NCBI RefSeq assembly: GCF_021155765.1 | Contig: NC_060110.1 | Span: forward strand, 14,406,001-14,470,000 | Source of the DNA: Diprion similis | Taxonomy: Eukaryota > Arthropoda > Insecta > Hymenoptera > Diprionidae | Direction: 5' to 3' | DNA: 64,000 bases | Part shown: positions 51,501 through 63,600 of the stretch, piece by piece | How the letters are laid out: every line of letters begins with the position of its first letter | Position numbering within the stretch: the first letter of the stretch is position 1 | Notes under the pieces: generated by a model | The model's input: only the letters and a program-made list of their open reading frames with translations | Told to the model about the DNA's origin: nothing | The model's database searches: none | Position numbers and translations under genes: made by a program

Positions 51501-54500
51501 TCACGACATTAGTCAATGGTTATAGAGTTTCGAACGAGAGTTGGATAATCGTATATCGCACTCTTGAGTAAACTTTTACAACGCTGTTTAACTCCAATTA
51601 TTATCTTCCACCGTGTAACTTGGTGCAGAATCCACGAGTTGCTGTATTTCTCAGAAGTTGCCGAGCCTCAAAATCCTGACTTTAAAACTGTGTACTTCAC
51701 ATAATAACCAAAGTTCCATCCTAATGCGGGGTTCGCGATAACTGGGCTTAAACGAGGCGCGCTCAGTTTTGTGCACTCGCCAATTTGTATATTGTGCTCT
51801 TGGTGAAATTGCGAATCTCGCATTGCACCTTTGCGTACTTGATGGTTAGTCAACTGGTTGCAGCGTAATTACGTCTTTCGTCAACTTTGAACTTTTGAGA
51901 GGGTTTGAGGGGGCGGTGGCTCGAACTTTTTGGATATCTCATACTTGAGAAATAAATTATCCGAGTTCAATGGTCTCAGTTGAATATTCATTTATAACAG
52001 CTTCTGCAGGTTCGGGCAAACGAGTGAGCCGATAAAAAGTCTTTTATCAGTTGACGATAAGGGATTAAGAATAATGAACTTTTTAAACGAGTAACTGCAG
52101 CGGCTCGCTCCTTAAGACGAGACCGTGCTGAGAATAATCTCTACAACAAGATGAAGGAAGTATATAATGAAATTGGAAAATTTGACCGCCCCAAAGTTTC
52201 TCGAACAATTTCCACAGCGCGACATTACTCTCATAGTTTTCAAAATTATGCAGCCAGTCGTAACGTCCACGGATTGTAATTACAGAAATAATTGTAATAA
52301 TAAAAGGAATAATAATAATCATAATAATAGTAATAAAGTATGCCGATCGCTCTGGAGGTGTCGGGTGGGAATATTAAAAATGACGTCACGTCAAAGCTGG
52401 GAGGGTCGGACGTTCGAGTAAGGACCGAATATTAATATCCGAAGTTAATATTCCTTCCCCAAACCCCTGCGATACTCCGTAGCGATAACGTTTCGAAGAG
52501 AGTCGATGGAAGCTCGAACAATGCGACAAATGCGACGGGAAGGGCGAAGAATTCCGGAATCTGCTACAATGGCTCTAATCAATACGAATTCCCTCTTGTC
52601 TCCGAGACATTTGCCTTTAACGTAAGTGTGACTCGGGGCGACGGTATTGTTTTAATCGATCGTAGAATTACCTATATCGGCACGCAGACTAAAGTCAAAC
52701 ACAACCAGCTCCTGCTGCACTTCAAGACTCATTACATATGCATGGACGTTGCATAGACTGTACATGTGGGCATATCTGTGTACCACAATTACGCTCTAAT
52801 GTAAATTGACTATTCGCCATGCTCCGCTAACATTCGTACAATTATCAGCCACGAATTGAGCTTCGGAGAATTCATGAAATTCCTGGCTGTTCATAAATAC
52901 TTGTTTTCCCTATTCCGTATGTTTTTTAATGCTTATATTTAAGAATACGATTTGCGGACGAATAATTTAACGCTGTAACGCAAAATGATTCTTATGTCAG
53001 GAATATTGATTAATAAGGATAGAAAGAAAACCTGGCAATTCGCTGTTACGCTAACGCGTCGCGGGCTTTATAGATTGAATTGGTGAAATCTACGCCACAA
53101 TTAATATTCGCCTGAATTTCCTCATAATCGATGCAAAACCGTTAAACATGTATATTTAATGCAAATGCATGCAAAATAGTTATCATTTATTTCCACTAGA
53201 CCATTAATTTTGCGGTCAGGATCTTTTGGCATATGCTCGTTAGACCCGATTATTTGCTTGCTGCCTTTATTTGAATTTCACCTTTAATTTCACCGAGCGT
53301 ATTATACGAACGAGGAGATTATTTTTGATGGAAGTGAGAGAGAAAAAAAAAAAAAAAAAAGAAAATAGAAGAAAAAGCAAACATTTCAACGATCAAATAA
53401 ACACAGCTGAAACGGTGAACTGAAAATTTGATAACGTTTGAAATACCCGAACACAGCATGCACTCGAGTATTTCTTTCTGTTCTTTTATACGGCATAATC
53501 AACGGTGAATTGGATAAAAAGAATAAAAAGGAGGGGAAGAATGCTTCTTTATGCCCTTCGACACGGTCCACTTAGTGTTTATATAATAGTAAATGTGTAT
53601 AGAAGAATACAAAATCAAGGCAGATAAATGAAATTTTCTTTTTTAAAAAAGGGAAAACGAAATCGTGAGACTTAAAGTAGAACTTTTGATGAATAGAGGA
53701 CGGAAAAGATACACAAACCGAGAAAAAGAGAAAAAGATTCATATGAAAGAAATATCGGTGTATCGCAGATACATTATAGACGCATTAGCTGAATAAAAAT
53801 AAACTGTTATATCTGCGTTTGAACCAATACTTTGCTATAGTGTGTCAAATTGTAAAAGGATTCCTCGATTCCTTATTGCCCCGGGTACTTTTGCCCGAAC
53901 AGCTGTAGAGGCAATAATATTGGCAGGTGTCGAGAACAGTTTTTAGATATAGTTCACACAAATCGTAAGCGTCTACTGTTAAAATGTTGAAGAACCGTTT
54001 TACCATCGGCTTTTAAATCCACGAATGGGTAATTTCAATTCTAGAGCATGACAGGAATAACTTTTCTTCCATGCGTCATTTTGATGAAATTTTAATTTTC
54101 GCGGCGTAATGAGAAGGTCATTTTTTAATTTATTGCGTAATAACTCGCGGTTATAATTATCCAGTTATACAGTTTTAATTTAATGCATGTTGAAGATAAA
54201 TTCAGACGGAATATACGAAGGTAGGTAATCTTAATCTTAATAATTTTGTGAGGTGCAGCGTCCTGCGATTATTTGTATTACAGCAACTGGGTATAAAGCT
54301 CAAAAATTATAACCATTAGTTACAATAGTCTCGAATCTGCGTAGCCCGGACTTTGAAGAAGCAGCGTGTCTATCAACGGGAAATCCGGTGTGAAAAAGGA
54401 GAAATTATGCAAGTTCAACAATGTTACACACCAATTCGAGAATGAGATTATGCTCGCGGATTATTACCGACGTTAATTTTGCTGACTCATTCAACCGAAT

Positions 54501-55670
54501 AGTCATTTCAAGCGGGTTGTACTGCGGAAAATAAAATTAAACTTGGATGCACTTCAAGATATCCCACTTGAAGATATACGAGATTTGAAGCAACTTTATA
54601 CGCGCCAACTACCACTGCTACTACCTACTTATATAACCAAACTGACCTCACATGCAACTTTTCACCTTTATAAGTATATTTCCTGTAAAACTTGTTCCTG
54701 CGACTATCGTCTGACAGAAATGTATTTCACAAAGTTTTTGTACGTGTATACCTACTGCAAGGTGTGAGTCATACTCTTAGAATTAGATGTCAGACAAATT
54801 TGAAAGGTGTGCAAAACTAGCGGTCAAGAGTTAGCAGCCAAACGTGTCAAACTTTTTGGAAATACAAAATGCAGTCCAGTTTTATTCTCATAATTTATAA
54901 AAGTATTGGGAGTTCAAGGTATTCCATAAAATTTTGATTTTCGGACTTCACTACCTTGTTCGAACAAACGTAACATACAACGTTTGGCTGATAAAATTCT
55001 GGCCACTACCTTCAGCCTCGTTATTTTCTATGAATTATACAAAGATTTACCCGAGAAAATCAATGCACCAAAAAATTTCTTGAATACTTTCACGTCTTTG
55101 AATTTCTCAAAATGCTTAGAAGTTTTCCCCTCCAAGCAGAGGCATGACTTGAAAAAATAAATACTAATAATTAAACCGAAACGCTGTCGACTTAAAAAAT
55201 CTATAAGCTACAAATTGCAGCAGTATGCAATTACTATTTTCATTCATTTTATTCGAGTTATAAAAAAAGCATTTCCAGAACGGGTCGCAATGATATTTTC
55301 TTTTTAACGCCGTGTCGTTTTCATATCAGAATTGCGTCGAACAAGAAGAAGCGTAACGTCCTCTTTAAATGGGGAAACGATAAGTCGGCTTTGATATTTC
55401 TCAGAAATATTCAACACAGGAAATTTGCCGGGATAAAAAGTAAAGATACAAAGATAAAGATACTTAAAACAAGTTAATAAATACGGTTCGCGCACGGCGC
55501 ATGTCAATAAAAAATATTGATCGTTTAAAATATTTGATAAAATGCTTACATGCCCTGCTGCGAAGATCCCAGATTTTGAGAGTCCTGTCATAGCTTCCTG
55601 TGACGACTTTGGACGGTTCGCCAAGAAATTTTGCAGCCATGACTTTGTTACAATGGCCAGTGAGGGTGTG
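42414..55670 (-). CDS. Atg16: Atg16 (autophagy-related 16), C-terminal WD40 propeller; partial, last 5 coding exons
   Basis: The exons are 55550-55670, 49945-50124, 47654-47738, 46840-46986 and 42414-42507, giving 208 C-terminal residues in one frame. Atg16 binds the Atg12-Atg5 conjugate through its N-terminus and directs Atg8/LC3 lipidation at the growing autophagosome; the propeller adds membrane and cargo contacts. The visible part matches ATG16L1 blade by blade: HTLTGH..KV with '[13 protein letters not shown]', then '[10 protein letters not shown]' with '[17 protein letters not shown]', '[12 protein letters not shown]' with '[14 protein letters not shown]', '[21 protein letters not shown]' with 'FIWSV', and the final '[18 protein letters not shown]' ending at a TGA. 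About five of seven blades are present. The N-terminal coiled coil and first blades lie upstream, in or beyond 55.7-64 kb. Introns are 4.3, 0.7, 2.2 and 5.4 kb. Confidence 0.95.
42508..46839 (-). other. Atg16 last intron (4.3 kb)
   Basis: Non-coding. A minus-strand frame of 161 codons (45472-45957) with a hydrophobic first half lies here. I recognise no receptor or transporter signature in it, and it is about as long as chance allows in this window. Confidence 0.6.
46840..46986 (-). CDS. Atg16: Atg16 exon (FSPDGQ blade)
   Basis: It is 147 bases, with acceptor TGTGTTACAG and donor GTAAGT. It encodes [20 protein letters not shown], then an SVFIWSV strand and VESVLKDH, and ends in phase 2. Confidence 0.96.
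46987..47653 (-). other. Atg16 intron with G22 run
   Basis: A 667-base intron whose only striking feature is the homopolymer at 47224-47245. Confidence 0.8.
47224..47245. repeat. Homopolymer G22
   Basis: Twenty-two consecutive G on the plus strand (C22 in the Atg16 transcript). Such a run can form G-quadruplexes and is hard to sequence, so its length may be uncertain. Confidence 0.95.
47654..47738 (-). CDS. Atg16: Atg16 exon ([14 protein letters not shown] blade)
   Basis: It is 85 bases, with acceptor AATTTTCAG and donor CAG/GTAAGA. It encodes [12 protein letters not shown] and [12 protein letters not shown], with LD in place of the WD dipeptide, as is common in this blade of ATG16L1. Confidence 0.96.
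47739..49944 (-). other. Atg16 intron containing the foldback element
   Basis: A 2206-base intron. Apart from the palindromic element at 49121-49373 I see only chance frames; the 146-codon frame at 48295-48735 is low in complexity. Confidence 0.7.
49121..49373. mobile_element. 253-bp foldback element (MITE-like) with arms meeting near the centre
   Basis: The left arm (49121 to about 49247) and the reverse complement of the right arm (about 49252 to 49373) align over their whole length. They begin GTGGGG/GTGGGG, share AATGGCCGAT, GTCGAAATTT, AACATG and a GAAAATAAAATAA block, and end GAAAGTGT. Identity is about four bases in five by eye. One gap of about nine bases near 49208 is the only large difference, and many mismatches are C/T or A/G transitions. 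There is no coding capacity. I see no clear target-site duplication. It is either a non-autonomous DNA transposon or a local inverted duplication. Confidence 0.75.
49945..50124 (-). CDS. Atg16: Atg16 exon (FAGSSCND blade)
   Basis: It has acceptor GATTTTACAG and donor GTGAGT. It encodes the ATG16L1-like FAGSSCND motif, [12 protein letters not shown] and [10 protein letters not shown]. It ends with one base, G, that makes Asp with the next exon. Confidence 0.96.
52296..52336. repeat. AAT-rich trinucleotide repeat
   Basis: Interrupted AAT/ATA units on the plus strand. Confidence 0.8.
53343..53360. repeat. Homopolymer A18
   Basis: Eighteen consecutive A on the plus strand. Confidence 0.97.
55550..55670 (-). 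CDS. Atg16: Atg16 exon (HTLTGH blade)
   Basis: It has acceptor TTTTGTTTCAG and starts in phase 0 with His-Thr-Leu-Thr-Gly-His. It carries a WD dipeptide in KIWDLRS. The donor GTAAGC leaves one base (T), completing the conserved Cys of the [12 protein letters not shown] junction. Its phase-0 start tells which upstream exon to expect: one ending on a full codon of the preceding WD40 strand. Confidence 0.95.
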
Positions 55671-58600
55671 CTGAAACAAAAACCAAGTCGTTGCTTATTG
55701 GCCAATCTGCAGTGATGAGTGAAACCTGAACGAGTATAACTGAAGTGGTTGGGTAGATGGTGTATAAAATTGAATAACATAAAGTTTGTTTTTAGAGTTT
55801 TTTTATCGAAAGCACGAGAACTCGAGCGACGAGAGAATTTCTCGACTCGGAGGACTTTTATAATGGGATTGTCCGATCTCAGTGTTTTTTTAGGACAAGT
55901 GAGCCTTGTGTCAAGCAGGCCGGACCACGCAAGGTCCTGTGAAAAATTACGAGGATACAGCCAAATATTGCGCACGCCGTGTTCCGTGCCAAATATCTCC
56001 GGACGTCAAGTACACGGTGTGCAAATTTAACACTGGATTCCCATGCGCGAAAGCTTTCGTCGTGGCTTTATACGCGCCTCGCTTGGGTGCAATACAAAAA
56101 CAAGTAACGCCGGTAAGTTTCTCACTTCTGTGTGTACACGTACACGAGACACTTATTATATCAACTTAGTACATCACGCACTTTACAACTTCAGCCTGTA
56201 TGCGATACAATTTGCGATCTTCCCTGGAGGACGAGGCCGCGCGGAGGACAGGAAAAGAGAACCGTAAGAAAGAACTAATGAAGCCGTACTTCGAGCGGCG
56301 TATATAATCACGTAATGTTTTGCAATCGTTAAAATATCATTCGCGATCGTGTTGAATTTAAATCCACTTTGGAGCCAACTTACGGTAATCGTAAGAAAAA
56401 TTAACCATGCATGTGGTGTTACGGGAAATGTCGAATCTGCACTTTCTACCTGCCAGTGATAACCATTATTGATGGCTAATTGTGCGCGTCTGGCTCCCTC
56501 GACCCGATAATTCCGTCCAAGAATTGCTCGTTTTTATCAATTACAGGCCTCAAGATTGCAGGAAGTAAGAGAATCATAACTGGTGGTATTTAATATCTTG
56601 CTAAATGAGAGTAGTATTTGCCATGGATAACAAACTAGGCTGGGTTTTCTCATTTCCCTGAAATCTTCTCGGTTTTTATATCCAAACGTGTAATGTAATT
56701 TAAAATACATCTATAAGACTAGGAGCAGTTTTATCTGTGGAAAACGTGGACGTTCGTAAGATTTAATTCGTTGATATAAGCACATGAAACAATAAAGGCA
56801 CGATACCATATGCATACACATGCGATTCATTCATTGTGTTGCCCACGAATGTGAAAAAGTAAACGCTGACCAGATCTCAACCCGTGAATACGATGCTTAC
56901 TTTTGCATACAACTGAGCATGAAATGACGAAAAGAAGAAAACCAAATCCCCATCCTTATTACCGATTTACAAAATGATCACAGGATCAGTCGATACTGTA
57001 GTTTGGAGATTGTAGGTGGTAGAGTGTGAAGGTAAATAAGTTATCGGACTCGTTGTGTCAATAGAAAACAATGTCAGAGGCGAAAAGATATCCAGTTTGA
57101 TGTACCGAATCGGCGAATGGTCAGACGATATTTGAAGCATTGGGTATTGCCACAGTAGGGAATCAAGCACCAACCTGATCCTGACAAATTCACGACGTTA
57201 AAGGTAGTTGAAGTAATCTGTTGGCTCTCTGGGTCGAGTCACCCCCCATGCCCTATAGGTACTTTGCTCTCGGAGAGGGTGATCCTAAATAAACAAAAAA
57301 GTAATTCGAACCTTTACCGGAACTATAAATGTTGTTCGTCATCGGCGGCAGGACGCGACGTGGTTCTCAGGTGCGTGCAGGTTCATCAAGATGTTTATGA
57401 GTGCCAGTGAGAGCAATTTGCGCATGATTTGACAGGCTTGAGCGCTTTCGGGATACGTTTTGATGGGTGGGATTTAACGAGCATGAAAGAGGGAAGAAAC
57501 GGCTGTGTCACATTTTTCCACTCGTCATCCCGATGAAAGAGTTTCGATGGCTTTATGACCGCTAATTGCACGAAGCATACCGTCTAGGGTCAGATAACAG
57601 CAGTCTGCAGGATGTACCATTTACCAAAAAAGCTTTATGCTACTTGCAACTGGAGATCTTTCATACCTTCGCGTTCTATCTTGTTCATCTGCAGCTATCG
57701 TTAGGAGAACATCACGCTAACATCATAGGTATCGGTTTTCCATTAATAATGTCTGGCGCACTCTTCAACACTCCGTAGTAGATCGCGTCCTCCAGGCTCC
57801 CGGCTATTTGCTGATGAATAGACCAAGATCTACCAACAAGTGGCCGATCGAGACGTTATCAACGTCCTATCATCCCTCCGCACCGAGAACATCACGCGGC
57901 ATGCACCATACATATCTGTGGCTCAATTCTAGTTGAATTTTGCAAGCTGAGAACTCAGGTAGGGAATATTCTTCGGGCTTTTCAATTAAACCTCAAAACG
58001 GTGGGTAAAAAAGTAAGCGTGTATTTAGCCTGTCGGAGGGTCTTTGGTGGCGCGGGGTGGCATTCAATGCTGTATTTTCGTTCTTTAAAAACCTTGTCAA
58101 CACCGTAAAGCCGGCACATTATGCACGAGGTGACGAAGCTCTGTAAAAGGTTCCCGCCACATTGAAAACAGGTTAATTACACATCATCCACGCTTTTCCG
58201 TTTTTTTTTCTTTCTTCCTAATTAGAGCGTTTTCACGACAGAAATGTATCGCTTTTTTACACGCATCGTCAGATTTTCTCAAACGAAATCTCTTATAGAT
58301 ATTATACGCTGCGAAAGCATCGGCGATAGGCAAACTTAGAGTAGCGCGTGTAAATTATCAAGTGCATTCATGCGACCGTATTGAACTTTGTTATACCATC
58401 CTGAATTACGTGTAGGGTATACGTATATGGTGCCAACAGCATTTCTGCCTGGTCGGTAAAGTGCGTTGAAAACTTTATATCTACCTGCGTAATAAACTGG
58501 AGGTGGCATCAAAAGCTGCTCTTACAACTTGAAAGCAGCACGTATTTCCCAGAAAATGGATACACAACTTTTCAAAGCCTCGTTGAGCAACACGTATAAT

Positions 58601-60640
58601 AACGCGAGTTTCAAAGCATGTTCCAGATGATCCTGTACAGAGGAATACGGCTTATGGTGTCGGGGTGAAAATGGCAAGTTGTGAAGCATTGGACGTGGCA
58701 ATTCCCATGCTTATTTAACCTTCGTTTTAAAAAATTTCAGACTACTTGCAAAACGAGCTTTCACCTCCGCCATGATATTCCCTTCCACCTGCCGCACCAC
58801 GTGTTCCAACGAAAGGAAAGATTCGCGCACATTATCAGCAGCGGAAGTTCACCAGGGCACATCGTTCACGATTTAGCCGAGCGACACCAGAAAACTTTGA
58901 TGGTCTCGTCGTTAGGTCTAGTTGGCGGAATAACCATGCTTTCGTGTCATTTCGCCGCCCAATGAACTTTACGACATTTTCTTCGTTTTATCAATTATTA
59001 CCAGCCACGCTATTATAAGAATTGGCAATTTCCAATTGACGATTAGTCCCCGTCGCGTCGAGGGTTGAACCCTTGGGTCAGGCTTTCAAGTCGGTTCCAG
59101 AGCAGGAAAATACGGTCCTCTGGTTTTCTATATACGTCGGAAGACTAGAATCGTTTCCTGCTGAACCGTCGATTGTTATTATCGTTCAACAATGCGTGTA
59201 TAGGTATACGGGAACAGTAGACGGAATCGAGTTGTGAAATTCAGGTTCTATTTGCGCCGGCACTTTTTCCCCGGCAATTCGCATGCCGTTTGCTTTCTTC
59301 GTGACAAATGGGTCAAACGAGTCTAGCGGTGCAGTGCAGTCGGCGTTGCGGGTCGAGAGGGCAAGGTAAATACTTACTACTAGCTTTTGCTTCGAATATA
59401 CATGTATATACCTATATGTATTCGTATAGTATATTTCCTAGAGAATCATCGCGGCTGGGCTCTCCTCGGCAACTTATGATCGCGACTATAGGAGCGAACT
59501 AGTTTGCTGATTCAACAGATACGCGTTACACCAACCACCACCCTCCTCTTGGAGTGGTCGGTATTATCTGGGATGCCGCAAATTTTACAGTGTGCAACGT
59601 GTTCCGACACGCGGAGCGATGCTTTGGCGTTGTAAAACACAACAATCTCGCTGGGTGAGCGGTGTACGTATTGTATTCCGGTAAATATACCCGCTCGATG
59701 CACGCAAGTCAGCCTTATACGTAGGTACTGTACATAAGCCGCGTGTATCTATACGTCAGTGAAGAAATCAACGAGCAGCTTGGGATATATTCGAGGATAG
59801 CGTTGCACATCCATCGAATATTACGCTGTGGTCTTTTCATGACCTTTTACGAATTATCAAACGACCCTAAGAAGATCCCGACGATTTCCGTATGCCTGTT
59901 TACTCACTTTCCGTTCGCGGAAGAGGATTCACCTGCTGAATAAGGCGAATGCTGCAATGCCAGCAAAACCTCATACACCATAACAACGCCGGGGGAATCG
60001 TATAAGAAATGCACTAGAATATTTGCATTTTCCGCGCCATTGGATAGAAGAACGGTGGGACTGTAATTTGGCGGCGCACGCGGATTACATCCTAGGGGGT
60101 AATCAGACACCCCGGCAACCTACAACCTTACACACAGTAACGACGTCGCGTCATCGACTCATGCCTACTATGCAATGCCCACCCTCTCGCGCTGTTTGAA
60201 TCACCGACCCTCTTCGCTCTGCCTACAAACTGAAACTATTCCACTTGTACCTGCATGGCGAACATGGACCACTGGATGAATCGGACATGCAGTCCCGTCT
60301 CAGCCGATGCCAAGACGTTGCCAGTATAGTAGTACCTAGGTATACCCACGGTTCACAGCGTGATATTTTTCCTAATTATTAAGATCCCTGCACACCTAGC
60401 CAGCAGCGGCACTTCCTCCCGGTGCTTCTGCAGGTATGCCGAGTCGAGGAGGGTGGCGGTTGCGCCGAGCCGGGTGAACCGAAGCAGCGGTTATTTAGTA
60501 GGAGATGTGGGAGCTTACTACTGCAACAGTTGGGGAGGGAGGAAGAGAACTCGGTGCATCTTTTCCACCGCGGACTGCATAGAGAGGCCTGCGGGACGGT
60601 GAGGTAGGCCGTCGGAGGAGAACTGCGAGAGAGAGAGAGG

Positions 60641-60671
<31 letters not shown>

Positions 60672-63600
60672 GGAGATGCAACGGGGGAGGGGTAGGAGGG
60701 AGAGACGGAGGCAGGCAGGAGCAGTCGCTGTGCACGGTGGAATGAGGGTCGATGACCGCGGTGCGACTCCTCTGCCGACGCTCTTCCACGGCCTTGGCGA
60801 TTCAATGCCCGCACCAGATAACTCCCCTTCTAGATAATAGATTATTTCATACGTGTAACTAGTTGCCGTGGTGGCAGACGATGCGCAACGGAGCCCTCTA
60901 CGCAACATTACCTATACTGGTTATACAACGCTGACTGGAATAATATTTTGTCGTCCGATCTTCGGAAAGCGGGAAATGAATTCTTTCTCACCTCTTCGAC
61001 GAGTCGTTCGAAACTGGCTGGAGAATTTCTGTATGCAAGATTTTGCGATTTTCACACGTTCGGAATCGCGAGTCATTATTCTCCGTGCGGCCTCTCTGCG
61101 CGGTGATATGAATGAGCCAGAAGTATCTTCAATTTCGTCCGATTGTCCATGCAGCGGGGTGACCATAGTTTGCTACGAGAAAGTCGCGAGGCTAACGGGG
61201 CAAGAGGAGATGATACTTGAGGTTACATAGCAGAGTGCGATCGAGTCGACTGACTTAACGACACATCGAAGTATATCCTTTGCTTTGCTTTATTATCACT
61301 CCCTCGTAAGTCGCGCCTTCAAAGGATGTGATTTTACGAGAGCCATCCTCTACATATTTATACCCGTAACATACCCCGCAGGCCGACGCAGCATGCATTC
61401 GCGTTACTTTCTGCTGTAACACACTTATCCAACGAATGAAATTGTTTCATAGTTGAGCTGCGTAAGAAGCCCGTTTTACATACACGCGTGGTAAAATGAT
61501 ATTGACGCATCGGTGAACCAGGAAGCGTTCGCGTACCTACGTACCTAATATCTTCGCGGCAGCACTCGCGCGTACCTATATATACAGACATCCTTCAGAC
61601 GTTTGGAGAAACCAATTATACACTTTTCACCGCAGACTCCAGGCTCTCAGTTACCGCGAATCGTTATCCTCGAGCATCTCGTTCGCGGCCGAAGGTCGTT
61701 CTCCAAGTTTAGACCCGCAACGGCATCACTGACCTGTGCGGTTTGGCCCACTGCCCGTTTTATTCGTATAGCTATACCTATAAGCGCGTATACATGCATC
61801 CTAATTTTAGCGGGGGGCGGAATTTATATTTTCCGTTCATTCTGACTCTTTCTATTTAACTTTATAAACGACGACACCTCGGAAGATTCGTTTCGTGGAT
61901 TAAGAAGAAAGGTCGAACGGATGACGACGAGATGACCACACGACCATATTCGTCCGTCAAACACGAGAGTACACGCGTCTCGGGTCCAGGTAGAAGAATT
62001 AACATGATTACAATGACACTTTCATCTCGGAGGTGAGGTGCGGTTAATTTTTAACCCGTTACGTAAGATGACGCGGTATCGTTGCACCTGCAGCTCGGTG
62101 GCGGAAAGAGTATCCTTGCTCCATTGCTCCAGGCCAACGCGCTGGACCTCTGGTTATAAGTACTTACAAAGCTGGCTTGTTTTCTGACTAATATTTAATG
62201 CAGCATAACTGCTATAACCGCTTTACAAGATAATGGCCCGTAACCTTATAACATTGTTAAGTAAACGAGGATGTAACTAAGTCACGTATAACTTCGCATC
62301 TGCATGCAGGTGAATATATACATAGCTGAGTGGATTTATCAAGTATATCAGGAACACCGTACATAGTACAAAAACCCGACCGCGTCATCTCCATAAAGTG
62401 CTAATTTCTTAACGTCTACCTATATGTCAGCTTCTTGTTCTCTGCAGCAACGGTCACGCCACTTTGTCGAAATCATCGATGCAGTTCGCGTACAACAAGC
62501 GCAGCGATTCAACCGCGTTAAAGTCTTTTATCGATAAATGCCCGCATCAGGAAAGAGTAGAGAAGAGAAATTCGCGGTATCAGGAGGGTGTAACCAATTT
62601 ACGGATCGTAAAAGTGGGCGCGTGCAGCGCCGTCAAAAACCTGCAGTCGGACTGATATATAACGGGTTTATGCCAGCGAGAGGCTGCAGCGCTTATCTAC
62701 ACACGTATATCGTGCCCTGCCGAAATACAGTCCTTGAAAAAGGAACGGGAAGTGACTCGAGCGGTGCAAGTCATGCATATGTATGCGAGTTACACGCGTA
62801 GACTACATCGATCAATTCCGTAGCGCGCGTTATCACGTTGTCAATGTCTGCACGGCGGCGGGTACCCGTTACACTAGATGTAATTTGTCCTTCCAAACAA
62901 CCTGTGAAGGATCGTTATGGCGAGAGAGACGTCGCACGAAAATGAACGACTCGAGCCGGGGTAAGCCGGCGGTGTCTTCTCGTCCATACGTGGTAGGTAC
63001 GTGTGGGTTATATCTGTGTATGCTTAGGGTGATGGGAGCCTAGGGAGTCACACGTAGGTGCCCACCGTCGAGAGCTCATATATAGGCACGGACGTCGCGA
63101 CGTCGCGTCGCCGCGTTAATCTAATTAGAATATCGCGTTCAAGTCTTGTTGCTTGAACTAACTGCGAGAAACTCGATTAGTGAAAAAGCAGTGTGTGAAT
63201 TCACTGATAACGGGTTTCATGCCCAGCAGGAACCGGTTGATCTTATCAGAAGATTTGAATCAATGTAGAACACATAATTTGCCATGTGATACTCACGAGT
63301 CCCAGAGGGCGCATCCCTCTCACGGTGCTTTTTCTTCCCTTTGCCCGTCTCTCTATATCTTGTTCGTTCCTTTTCTCTTGATTACTTCAACGCGAATAAC
63401 CGCGTGGATGATCGATGAGAAAACTCACGGCGCACATGTAGGCATAGGTGTATTTGCGAGGAGCCGGGACCACCACCGGATGGATGTGGGCTGCCGTTTC
63501 CACCGGGTATCACGATATCCCTGTGTCACCAGGTATGTAATTCTGGATGCAGGGACGTGGAGTGGGTAATTGTATGTGCAGAAGAAACCGGGGGACGCGT

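Larger units (their letters stand above)
50125..55549 (-). other. Atg16 intron (5.4 kb)
   Basis: Non-coding, with trinucleotide and homopolymer repeats (52296-52336, 53343-53360). No nested gene was recognised. Confidence 0.7.

Noticed and set aside
55304..55975. Minus-strand open frame of 223 codons
   Set aside because: It overlaps the Atg16 exon 55550-55670 in another frame, and the Atg16 frame is clearly the coding one.
60255..60340. Minus-strand segment open for about 28 codons before a CAG/GTACAA donor, tested as a missing Atg16 exon
   Set aside because: The residues do not resemble the WD40 strand expected before HTLTGH, and the acceptor side is weak.
60379..60908. Ser/Leu-rich frames on the minus strand
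   Set aside because: Produced by the (GA)n microsatellite at 60627-60675.
62091..62150. Minus-strand segment ending in Glu-Leu-Gln before a GTGCAA donor, tested as an Atg16 coiled-coil exon
   Set aside because: Too short, weak acceptor, no recognisable Atg16 residues.
63285..63385. Lys/Arg/Glu-rich minus-strand segment ending at a GTGAGT donor, tested as an Atg16 linker exon
   Set aside because: The donor is good, but its phase (1) does not fit the phase-0 exon that must follow and the composition may reflect a pyrimidine tract.
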